The position numbers were made by a program, and so were the translations under genes. A DNA stretch of 35,461 nt, taken from positions 1-35,461 of the forward strand of contig NZ_BAABJX010000054.1 of NCBI RefSeq assembly GCF_039543525.1, given 5' to 3'. Each line of letters opens with the position of its first letter. Position 1 is the first letter of the stretch. This DNA is from Algivirga pacifica. Lineage in GTDB: Bacteria > Bacteroidota > Bacteroidia > Cytophagales > Flammeovirgaceae. Positions 7,075 through 14,583 of this stretch are shown piece after piece. The notes below the pieces were generated by a model. It was given only the letters and a program-made list of their open reading frames with translations. It ran no database searches and was not told the origin of the DNA.

Positions 7075-9219
7075 ATGACAAACTTAAGATTAAGCGCAGT
7101 AGAAAAAGCGCTAGCAAGATTTACAAAATCTGTAGAAGTACCTTCTAAGAAGATCTCTGATTACTTTGGTGAGAATAGCTTTGGTCTAGATAAACTAAAG
7201 GCAGCAGTTACTGTAGACGTTTACAAAAAAGTAATCGATTCTATCGAAACTGGAGCAAAATTGGACGACGTTACTGCTGAGGCAGTGGCTGCAGCATTGA
7301 AAGACTGGGCAGTAGCTAAAGGTGTAACACACTATACACACTGGTTCCAGCCATTGACAGGTTCTTCTGCTGAGAAGCACGATTCTTTCTTTGATTCATT
7401 GAAAGGTGTGGAGCGCTTCAAAGGTTCTACTTTGGTTCAGCAAGAGCCAGATGCGTCATCTTTCCCTAACGGTGGTATCCGTCAGACAAACGCAGCGAGA
7501 GGATATACAGGATGGGACCCTTCATCTCCTTTCTTTATTGTAGAAGAAACACTTTGTATCCCTACGATCTTCGTATCTTATACAGGTGATACATTGGATT
7601 ATAAAGCACCATTGTTGAAAGCACAAGAGGCGATCAACAAGGCGGCAACAAAAGTAGCTCAACTTTTTGATCCATCAGTACAGAACGTAAGTTCTTCTTT
7701 GGGTATTGAGCAAGAGTATTTCTTGGTTGACAAAGCATTCTTTGCGGCAAGACCAGACCTTTACCTTACAGGTAGAACATTGTTCGGTGCAGCTCCTGCA
7801 AAAGGACAGCAGTTGGATGACCACTACTTTGGTTCAATCGCTCCTCGTGTATATTCATTCATGAGAGACTTCGAAGTAGAAGCATTGAAATTGGGTATTC
7901 CTGTACAAACACGTCACAACGAGGTAGCTCCAGGTCAGTTTGAGGTAGCACCATTGTTCGAGGAAATCAACAAAGCGGTAGACCACAACTTGTTGATGAT
8001 GGACGTAATGCAAAAGGTAGCTGACAAGCACGATTTGAAAGTGTTGTTGCACGAGAAGCCATTTGCTGGTTTGAACGGTTCTGGTAAGCATAACAACTGG
8101 TCTTTGATCACGGATAATGGCCGTAACCTGTTTGATCCAGAAGGAAGTCTTTACTTCTTGACATTCTTGGTGAACACGATCAAGGCAATGCATGTTTATG
8201 CTGACATGGTAAGAGGTTCAATCGCTTCTGTATCTAACGATCACCGTCTAGGTGCTAACGAGGCTCCTCCAGCAATCATGTCTGTATTCTTGGGACAAAC
8301 ATTGACAGACTTCTTGGATAAAGTAGAGGAAACTGGCGAGTTGGTTTACTCAACAGAAGATGCTTACATGGAGTTGGGTATCGAGCGTATCCCAGGTTTG
8401 AAACTAGACAACACAGACCGTAACAGAACATCTCCATTTGCCTTCACTGGTAACAAATTTGAGTTGAGAGCGGTAGGTTCTACACAGAACTCTGCAACGC
8501 CAATGGCAGTGTTGAACACTGTAGTTGCTGAGCAATTGACACAGTTTGCTGAGTCTGTAAGTGCGAAGATCGAAGCTGGTACAGATAAAGAAGAGGCAAT
8601 CAGAGAAGTATTGGTTGCTTACATCAAAGAATCTAAGGCGATCCGTTTCGAAGGTGACGGTTACTCTCAAGAGTGGGTTGAAGAAGCTGAAGGAAGAGGT
8701 CTTTCAAATGAGAAAGATACTGCTAGAGCATTGAAGTTCTTGGTATCAGATCAAGCGAAAGAAGTTTTTGCTAAGCACGGTGTATTCAACACAAGAGAGA
8801 TCGAAGCTAGATATAACGTATGGATGGAAATCTATGCTACTAAGCTTTCTATTGAGGCAACAACAATGGTGGATATCGCATTGACAAGAGTGCTTCCAGC
8901 GGCATCTACTTATGTAGGTAAGTTGGTAGAAACTGCAGCATCTGCAAAGTCTCTTGGAATTGATGCAGAAGGTATGGTAACTACTATCAAAGAAGTTTCA
9001 GGCTTGATCGACAAAGTGAAAGTAACTTCTTCGGCAATGATTGCTGATCTTGAACGTATCGAGGAGCTAGAGGAAGAAGCACATGCAATTGCAATGTGTG
9101 ACGAAATCAAGCACAAGCACTTTGATACATTGAGAGCTGCTGTAGATAGCTTGGAGAAATTGGTAGACGATGCGCTATGGCCTCTACCAAAATATAGCGA
9201 AATGCTATTCTTGAAATAA
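7075..9219 (+). CDS. glnN: Glutamine synthetase type III
   Basis: Makes glutamine from glutamate, ammonia and ATP; GSIII is the large dodecameric form common in Bacteroidota. The 714-aa length fits the family (about 700-730 aa, versus about 470 for GSI). Visible are GIEQEYFLVDK near residue 212 (catalytic glutamates), RHNEVAPGQFEVAPLFEE, the HEKPFAGLNGSGKHNNW active-site segment near 326-342, NDHRLGANEAPPAI near 389, and DRNRTSPFAFTGNKFE with the RTSPFAF hallmark of GSIII. The C-terminal part is helical. The reading frame is rich in repeated preferred codons, which suggests high expression. It stands alone, followed by a strong terminator. No glnB or amt is nearby. Confidence 0.97.
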   Translation: MTNLRLSAVEKALARFTKSVEVPSKKISDYFGENSFGLDKLKAAVTVDVYKKVIDSIETGAKLDDVTAEAVAAALKDWAVAKGVTHYTHWFQPLTGSSAEKHDSFFDSLKGVERFKGSTLVQQEPDASSFPNGGIRQTNAARGYTGWDPSSPFFIVEETLCIPTIFVSYTGDTLDYKAPLLKAQEAINKAATKVAQLFDPSVQNVSSSLGIEQEYFLVDKAFFAARPDLYLTGRTLFGAAPAKGQQLDDHYFGSIAPRVYSFMRDFEVEALKLGIPVQTRHNEVAPGQFEVAPLFEEINKAVDHNLLMMDVMQKVADKHDLKVLLHEKPFAGLNGSGKHNNWSLITDNGRNLFDPEGSLYFLTFLVNTIKAMHVYADMVRGSIASVSNDHRLGANEAPPAIMSVFLGQTLTDFLDKVEETGELVYSTEDAYMELGIERIPGLKLDNTDRNRTSPFAFTGNKFELRAVGSTQNSATPMAVLNTVVAEQLTQFAESVSAKIEAGTDKEEAIREVLVAYIKESKAIRFEGDGYSQEWVEEAEGRGLSNEKDTARALKFLVSDQAKEVFAKHGVFNTREIEARYNVWMEIYATKLSIEATTMVDIALTRVLPAASTYVGKLVETAASAKSLGIDAEGMVTTIKEVSGLIDKVKVTSSAMIADLERIEELEEEAHAIAMCDEIKHKHFDTLRAAVDSLEKLVDDALWPLPKYSEMLFLK

Positions 9220-9261
9220 GAGCATTAACAACTGCTTGGCAGTTTGATCTATAAGCTTTAA

Positions 9262-9291
9262 AGCCTTCCTGTAAAAGGGAAGGCTTTTTTT
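9262..9291 (+). terminator. Rho-independent terminator of glnN
   Basis: Perfect stem AGCCTTCC (9262-9269) / GGAAGGCT (9278-9285), an 8-base loop and a run of seven T (9285-9291), 43 bases after the glnN stop. Confidence 0.9.
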
Positions 9292-9433
9292 GTTCATGAT
9301 GTTTAATTGGGCTTCGCCCGTTCATAATGTTTAGTTGAGCCGTAGAATTGAGCTTCGCTCAATTCTACGGCTCTATATAATAAACTCAACTAAACAACAT
9401 GAACGGGCGAAGCCCAATTAAACATCATGAACA
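9291..9433. repeat. 143-bp nested palindrome
   Basis: Outer arms of 49 bp (9291-9339 and 9385-9433) are inverted copies with two mismatches. Each arm contains a small palindrome GGGCTTCGCCC. The centre holds a perfect 17-bp-stem palindrome (9337-9373) with a TTC loop, itself containing GAGCTTCGCTC. It begins at the last T of the glnN terminator. It has no coding capacity and no target duplication. Its layout (GCTTCGC centres plus TTGAG-type spacers) resembles the elements at 19025-19200 and 19869-20055. Confidence 0.85.
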
Positions 9434-9540
9434 TAGATGATTTATGTTTGCTATCGCCAGATCTGTAAACGATTTCTCTCTTACGCTGTGTTGGTATGGT
9501 ATATAAGACAGAAGATGTAGGATAAAACACAGTATATAGT

Positions 9541-9933
9541 ATGAAAGGTATTGTATGGGTAATTCTGGGGCTTTTTGTTATAACAAGCTGTGGTAATGAA
9601 TATGATGATGAATCAGAGGTTGTAGAACCACTTACTTTCCAGAGCGATAGTTTACAATCAGATCAGGAAATTCTGGAACAGAGAGAAAACTTTGTAGAAA
9701 CCTTTAATGAAAGTGATGAGGGGCAATTGGTTACTTTGTCTTTCACGAATGTTGAACAGACGCGATTGAAAGGGGATGTATTGGTAGAAGAAGAGTTGGG
9801 AGAGGAAGAAAGCTTTGTTGTCTTTGACTCATTGGTCGATCTGTACTTTGAAGACAGTCAAATGCTTTCTCTGGGGTTTGAAAGCTTAGAAATGGCTTCT
9901 GATCGATATAGTAAGATGTACTTTTTTGAGTAG
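9541..9933 (+). CDS. Small acidic lipoprotein, unknown function
   Basis: 130 aa. The N-terminus is a lipoprotein signal with lipobox VITSC (lipid-carrying Cys17). The mature part is strongly acidic, with many Glu and Asp and few basic residues (YDDESEVVEP right after the Cys, later EEELGEEES). No domain is recognised. An acidic stretch soon after the lipidated Cys resembles surface-export signals described for Bacteroidota lipoproteins, so exposure at the cell surface is possible but inferred. It lies between the nested palindrome and a heptamer/palindrome cluster, with no evident operon partner. Confidence 0.75.
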   Translation: MKGIVWVILGLFVITSCGNEYDDESEVVEPLTFQSDSLQSDQEILEQRENFVETFNESDEGQLVTLSFTNVEQTRLKGDVLVEEELGEEESFVVFDSLVDLYFEDSQMLSLGFESLEMASDRYSKMYFFE

Positions 9934-9942
9934 TAAAGGATA

Positions 9943-10095
9943 AGCGGCCCTTGTGGTCGTTCCAAAGAAAGGATAAAAGAGAAAGGATGAAGGGTATTAA
10001 CCTTATAAAAGGTATTTTCCTTCATCCTTCATCCTTCATCCTTCATCCTTCATCCTTCATTACTATCGAAAGGATGTCCGTCCTTTCGCTGATAG
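9943..10095. repeat. Palindrome plus heptamer arrays at a convergent gene end
   Basis: In order: an imperfect palindrome with CC-CTTGT-GG centre (9943-9961); purine heptamers GGATAAA, AGAGAAA, GGATGAA, GGGTATT (9971-9998); six exact CCTTCAT units (10019-10060), complementary in style to the purine arm; and a palindrome with arms CGAAAGGA / TCCTTTCG (10067-10088), extendable to 10063-10095 with a small bulge. This fills the gap between the 130-aa lipoprotein and the convergent phosphatase gene and may act as a bidirectional transcript end. Confidence 0.8.
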
Positions 10096-10098
10096 AAA

Positions 10099-13000
10099 TT
10101 AGATAAGCTTAATTCCCACTACAGTGATATCATCTCGTTGGGAGACGTTACCCTGATGCTTATCAAGAACTTCTTCTAGCTTATCTTTTTGATCCATCAT
10201 ATTCAGAGGTGCAATTTTTTCTAGTGTCTTGATCATCTTCAGTTTCCCGAATTTCTTACCCTCTGCATTATTCTGGTCTGCATAACCATCTGTCACTAGG
10301 TAGAGCGTACTTCCTCTTTCTAGTTCCAAGGTATGTTCCTCAAAGTCTCTATCTTTTTTGTGGGCCCACATACCACCAATGGCCTTGTTGGTACCCTTGA
10401 TTTCGATGATTTTCTCTTCTTTGTTAGGAATATACCATAGTGGTCTTTTCGCACCACTGAAGTATACCTTTGTTTTATTATCTTTTGTCTTTTCAATCAC
10501 ACATAAGGTGATGTCCATTCCGTCATCATTGATTTTAGTTTCCTGATGCAAGGCACGGATAATTCCTTCATTAAGTTTTTCCAAGATCTGAGCAGGAGCA
10601 TAAATATGCTTCTGGTTAATGATCTCGTTCAACAAGGTATTTCCTACCATGGACATAAATCCTCCTGGTACCCCATGTCCAGTACAGTCAATTACCGCCA
10701 TAAAGGTCAAACTGTCTGTAAATGGATTGGCCAGGTTCTTTCGGTTTAGTTCATCCCTGTCAATTTTAGAATACCAGTAATAATCTCCAGATACGATATC
10801 CTTAGGCTTAAAGAGAATAAAGGTATCCAAGTGTAAGTCACGCTTGATTTTTCCAGCGGCAGGTAGGATAGAACGCTGTATGGTCTGTGCATAACGCATA
10901 CTATCCGTAATGTGCTTATTCTTCAAGTTGATGACCCCATAAGCATCGGCGTTAGTCAAGGCAATAGAGATATAGGATGCCATGGAACGTAAAATGTTGA
11001 TGCTTTGTCGGGTGTAGGCACTTTTTTCAAAACTCTGAACGGTAAGTACCCCCAATGTTTTTTGCTCTGCCGTTAATGGAATATAGACGAGAGATTTAGG
11101 TCTTTCTTCATAAGGGAAAGAAATTTCTTCTTGTATATATAATCCAATTTCCTTGTCGAAGTCATTAATGATAATCTCTTCCTGACTCTTCAAACAAAGT
11201 ACGGCTAAGCTATTCGTCTGTGAAAGCTTGAATCGGAAGCGAGGCTTATTTTCACCATTTTCTAAGAGACTCTTGAACTCTAGCAAGTTGCTCTGATTGT
11301 CAAAAGTACCAATACCAAAGATCGCGGCATCCATTTGCGCATTGGCAAAGCCAAAGGCTGTCCAGTTGATAGAGTTAAAATCCATCGTTGCCGTAATTTT
11401 TTGACCAAACTCAGAAAGTTGCTGGAAGTCATCATTGACATTTTCTACTTCTTTCTTGGCCAGGGCAATCTGGTCTCTTTGTTGCTCAATTTCTTGTTTT
11501 TGCGTAAGGATTTCCTTGTTCTGTTTAGTCAGACGGCGGTTTTTGTTACGGTTGATAATCAAGAAAATAACCATACCAATCAAACCAAAGAAGATGGAAG
11601 CCAAGGCAATATAAGCGAAGTTCTTGGTGCGACGTTCTTCCTCAATTTTATCTTCCAAAAGCTTATTGGCCTTCTTTTGAAGCAATATCTGGTTATCCAG
11701 GTTCTTACGTTGGCTACGTTCCTGATTGATAAGGAGGTCATTTTCTTGCTTCTCCTTACGAATTTTATCCAGTTTTTCCTGTTCTAGCTTGTTAGCTAGT
11801 TCTTGTTTGGCTAGCAAAAGCTCATTTTCTGCCTCTTTTTTCTCTGCCTGCTCTTTTACAAGCTCATATTCTTTACTTTTTTGCTCTTGCTTCATTTTCA
11901 TGATACGCAAACGAGCTTGCTGCTCTTGATCTCTCAAGCGCTGTTCTTCTTCCTTTCGTGCTTCCAGCTTTTTCTCCAGCTGTTCTTGTTTCTGTCTTGC
12001 AGCGTTAAAGTTTCGTTTTTCTTCTTCAAGCTTCTGTCTTTCCTCTCTTAGGATCTGATCCTTTAAGGCGGTCAGTGCATTGGAAAGCTGAAGTGCTCGT
12101 TTGTAGCTGCCCGTTTGCTCAGCCAAATCAATACGGCTGTTATAACAAAGTACCAATACATCACGGTCTTGGGCCTTTTTAGCAAACTGAATAGCCTTTT
12201 CATAACTTTTGTCTGCCGTACTGAATCGTCGATCACTTTGGTAGGCAACACCCAATCCTCTGTACATCTGTGCAATTTGTGTGTAGCTTCCCAAGCGCTC
12301 AGCAACGTCTACGGCATCTTCATATACACGGATGGCTTTAGGGATATTTCGGTAACCATTCAGGTAAATAGTTCCAATGTTTTTAAGAAGGGGAATGTTC
12401 TCCTTCTCATTTTTATTTAGTTCATTGTTCAGTTCAACGGCATTTTTAAAGTACTTCAATGCCATTTCAAAATTACCTAGTTTCTCGTATAAATAGCCCA
12501 CATCATTCATGAAGCTGGCCATGGCAACTTTGTCTTCTTGCTCGCTTTTAATACGAAGAATCTCTAAGTTATACTCCAAAGCTTTTCCGTAGCTTCTTAG
12601 ATTACTATTGTAAATATTGGCCATATGTGCCAGGGTAGTGGTATATTGTCCCATCTCCCCTTTCTTCTTTACATAGTTCTTGTACTTCTCGAAATACTCT
12701 AATGATTTGAGGAACTTCCCTTCTCGTTGGTTGGCAGAACCTAGAAGCTGATGCATCTGATTTATTTTCTGCTCATCATTCAATGCTTCGGCTGCCTGTA
12801 GTGCCTTTTCTAGGTACTGTATAGTACCTGGTCCTGCATTCCAGTCTTGGTAAAGGGTATATAGTTCACTATAGGCATAGAACATACCTAGATGATCTTG
12901 CTCTTCTTCAAAGTTGGTGGCTGCTTGAAAACCATAGTCCAACCCCTTTTGAAACTCCCTTTTCAGTCGGTATACAAAACAATGTTGGATCAAGGCATAT

Positions 13001-13260
13001 CCAGCGCCTTGCTTATAGTAGATTTGATTAGCTAATTTAAGCGCTTCGCCAGCATATTTTAGGGTTTGGTTGATATCATTAGCATCTTTGGCCATATTGG
13101 CTAGTCGGTTCAAAATATCAACACGTTCTCTATTATCTAGAACTCCTCTTAGTTCTTTCTTTAAAGCCTCTACCTCTGTTTGGTGGTTTTGGCCAAAAGA
13201 ACAATGAGAGCCCCACATCATAAAAAATAGCGCGAGTGTGTAAAGTATGTTCTTCTGCAT
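10099..13260 (-). CDS. TPR / coiled-coil / GAF / SpoIIE-type PP2C phosphatase
   Basis: Likely a membrane-anchored signalling phosphatase. I chose the start at 13260 (MQKNILYTLALFF), which gives a clean signal peptide ending SFGQ. An ATG 30 bases upstream adds MRRTLYCNRK. In the longer numbering, a block of tetratricopeptide repeats (about 40-395) is followed by a long Glu/Lys/Gln coiled coil (about 395-550), one membrane helix (about 557-580), a second short coiled coil, a GAF-like domain (about 635-785) and the SpoIIE/PP2C catalytic domain (about 800-1063). Catalytic motifs are KDIVSGDYYW, VIDCTGHGVPGGFMSM, GMDITLCVI, YLVTDGYADQ and SQRDDITVVGIKL. The TPR part should be periplasmic and the GAF/phosphatase part cytoplasmic. 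By family it would dephosphorylate an anti-anti-sigma-type partner, but no such gene is next to it. Confidence 0.9.
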   Translation of the reverse strand: MQKNILYTLALFFMMWGSHCSFGQNHQTEVEALKKELRGVLDNRERVDILNRLANMAKDANDINQTLKYAGEALKLANQIYYKQGAGYALIQHCFVYRLKREFQKGLDYGFQAATNFEEEQDHLGMFYAYSELYTLYQDWNAGPGTIQYLEKALQAAEALNDEQKINQMHQLLGSANQREGKFLKSLEYFEKYKNYVKKKGEMGQYTTTLAHMANIYNSNLRSYGKALEYNLEILRIKSEQEDKVAMASFMNDVGYLYEKLGNFEMALKYFKNAVELNNELNKNEKENIPLLKNIGTIYLNGYRNIPKAIRVYEDAVDVAERLGSYTQIAQMYRGLGVAYQSDRRFSTADKSYEKAIQFAKKAQDRDVLVLCYNSRIDLAEQTGSYKRALQLSNALTALKDQILREERQKLEEEKRNFNAARQKQEQLEKKLEARKEEEQRLRDQEQQARLRIMKMKQEQKSKEYELVKEQAEKKEAENELLLAKQELANKLEQEKLDKIRKEKQENDLLINQERSQRKNLDNQILLQKKANKLLEDKIEEERRTKNFAYIALASIFFGLIGMVIFLIINRNKNRRLTKQNKEILTQKQEIEQQRDQIALAKKEVENVNDDFQQLSEFGQKITATMDFNSINWTAFGFANAQMDAAIFGIGTFDNQSNLLEFKSLLENGENKPRFRFKLSQTNSLAVLCLKSQEEIIINDFDKEIGLYIQEEISFPYEERPKSLVYIPLTAEQKTLGVLTVQSFEKSAYTRQSINILRSMASYISIALTNADAYGVINLKNKHITDSMRYAQTIQRSILPAAGKIKRDLHLDTFILFKPKDIVSGDYYWYSKIDRDELNRKNLANPFTDSLTFMAVIDCTGHGVPGGFMSMVGNTLLNEIINQKHIYAPAQILEKLNEGIIRALHQETKINDDGMDITLCVIEKTKDNKTKVYFSGAKRPLWYIPNKEEKIIEIKGTNKAIGGMWAHKKDRDFEEHTLELERGSTLYLVTDGYADQNNAEGKKFGKLKMIKTLEKIAPLNMMDQKDKLEEVLDKHQGNVSQRDDITVVGIKLI

Positions 13261-13531
13261 CTTTCTATTACAATATAGAGTTCGCCTCATCTTCCTAGTT
13301 AGTCGCTGAGTGCATGTTCGTTTTTGTTAGTTGAAGCAAGCCTTAAAAAACATAGCTTAATTGTGATACATTGCTTACTTCAGGCAAGATTCTCCAAAAA
13401 AGGTACTCTTGGTCGTTGAGACCGATAGTAAAAGCATTGGTTTTTCTAATATCCTGATAAGATAACGATAAATCTTGAATGAGTGATACTTTGTAAAGCA
13501 TAAATTATTGACCTTAAGAGAAAAATAGAGA

Positions 13532-14317
13532 TTATTCTATGATCTCAGCTTTTATATAGATACTCTCTAGTGGCCAATTATCCTCTTCAGAAACCTCTAC
13601 GGTGGTGATTTTTTCTACAACATCCATTCCTTCAATGACTTCTCCAAATACCGTAAAGTCTCCATCTAAGCCCGGTTCTCCTCCAAGGGTTTTGTAGGCT
13701 TGAATCATCTCTGGACTATACTGAATGCCGGGAGATTCAGCTTCTAATGCTTCCATGTAAGCTCTATCCCTTTTGGCGCCAACGGTAATATAAAAATCAA
13801 AACTAGAGGACCTTTTTTCCGGGTTATTCTTAATACTTCTGGCCAGGGACACCGCTCCTCGTTTGTGGAAATGCTTCTTGGCATTTATTTCTGCAGGAAT
13901 GGTATACTTCCCTATACGCTTCTTGCGATTGGCAAATTGAAAATCATCAGAATCTCCTCCTTGTACGACGAACCCTTTCATTACACGGTAAAATTGAGAA
14001 TCATTGAAATAGCCCTTTTTGACTAGCATAATAAAGTTGGCTCGATGTAGAGGGGTGTCTTCGTAGAGCTTTATAATAATATCTCCAAAGGAAGTAATGA
14101 TCTTGACTTTAGTTTCAGGGTTTTCCTCTCCGTACCAGGTCAACTCACTCACTACATTGCCATTATGAAGTCGTTGCAGTTTGCGGTTGTTTTTTTTCTT
14201 CTTTTTGGTGACAGTTTTTTGCTGAGTGACATTGCTACTGTCAGTTTCCTGTGGCTTTTCACAGCTAAATAGTAAGATAAAAACAAGTAGAAAGATGTTG
14301 TAGTAAGTTGTTCGCAT
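13532..14317 (-). CDS. Cyclophilin-type peptidyl-prolyl isomerase lipoprotein
   Basis: Catalyses cis-trans isomerisation of prolyl bonds, probably in the periplasm or outer membrane. 261 aa with lipobox LLFSC (Cys19), then a flexible linker with a lysine run (TKKKKKNNRK), then the cyclophilin fold from about residue 70. Landmarks are TSFGDIIIKLYEDTPLHRANF, FYRVMKGFVVQGGD (the catalytic-site strand), FDFYITVG and FTVFGEVIEGMDVVEKI. An insertion between the last two (around the MEALEAESPGIQYSPEMIQ region) is also common in other Bacteroidota cyclophilins. It is on the same strand as the phosphatase but 271 bases apart, so it is probably transcribed separately. Confidence 0.92.
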   Translation of the reverse strand: MRTTYYNIFLLVFILLFSCEKPQETDSSNVTQQKTVTKKKKKNNRKLQRLHNGNVVSELTWYGEENPETKVKIITSFGDIIIKLYEDTPLHRANFIMLVKKGYFNDSQFYRVMKGFVVQGGDSDDFQFANRKKRIGKYTIPAEINAKKHFHKRGAVSLARSIKNNPEKRSSSFDFYITVGAKRDRAYMEALEAESPGIQYSPEMIQAYKTLGGEPGLDGDFTVFGEVIEGMDVVEKITTVEVSEEDNWPLESIYIKAEIIE

Positions 14318-14352
14318 AGCCCTTAAAAAAAAATCTTGATAATAAATTATAA

Positions 14353-14394
14353 AGTAAAAGGGAAAAGGTATAAAGTAAAAGGTATGAAGTAATT
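14353..14394. repeat. Degenerate heptamer array
   Basis: Six 7-bp units in register: AGTAAAA, GGGAAAA, GGTATAA, AGTAAAA, GGTATGA, AGTAATT. A pyrimidine-rich arm follows at about 14397-14415. It lies between the divergent cyclophilin and first TonB receptor genes. Confidence 0.65.
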
Positions 14395-14468
14395 AATTTT
14401 TTCCTTTCTCCTTTTAAAAAATAGAAGTGATTTAGAAGTTTTTATCACATTCATTGTTATGGTAGGAT

Positions 14469-14557
14469 TGTTAACACCTCGTTCATTAACACTCATTTTT
14501 ATTAAAATTCATTTAAAACCTTGTAGAATTCGGAGTCATATCTGTCTGATACTTTTG
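14469..14557 (+). promoter_or_regulatory. Putative promoter of first TonB receptor
   Basis: TACTTTTG at 14550-14557 matches the -7 consensus TAnnTTTG and leaves about 26 bases to the start codon. A TTG lies at 14521-14523, but 26 bases away, longer than the usual 19. Upstream is an inverted repeat TGTTAA-N11-TTAACA (14469-14491), and TTCATTTAAAA (14509-14519) also occurs upstream of the second receptor. A shared operator is possible. Confidence 0.45.
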
Positions 14558-14583
14558 CCCTTGTAAATTATTAATAGAGACTT

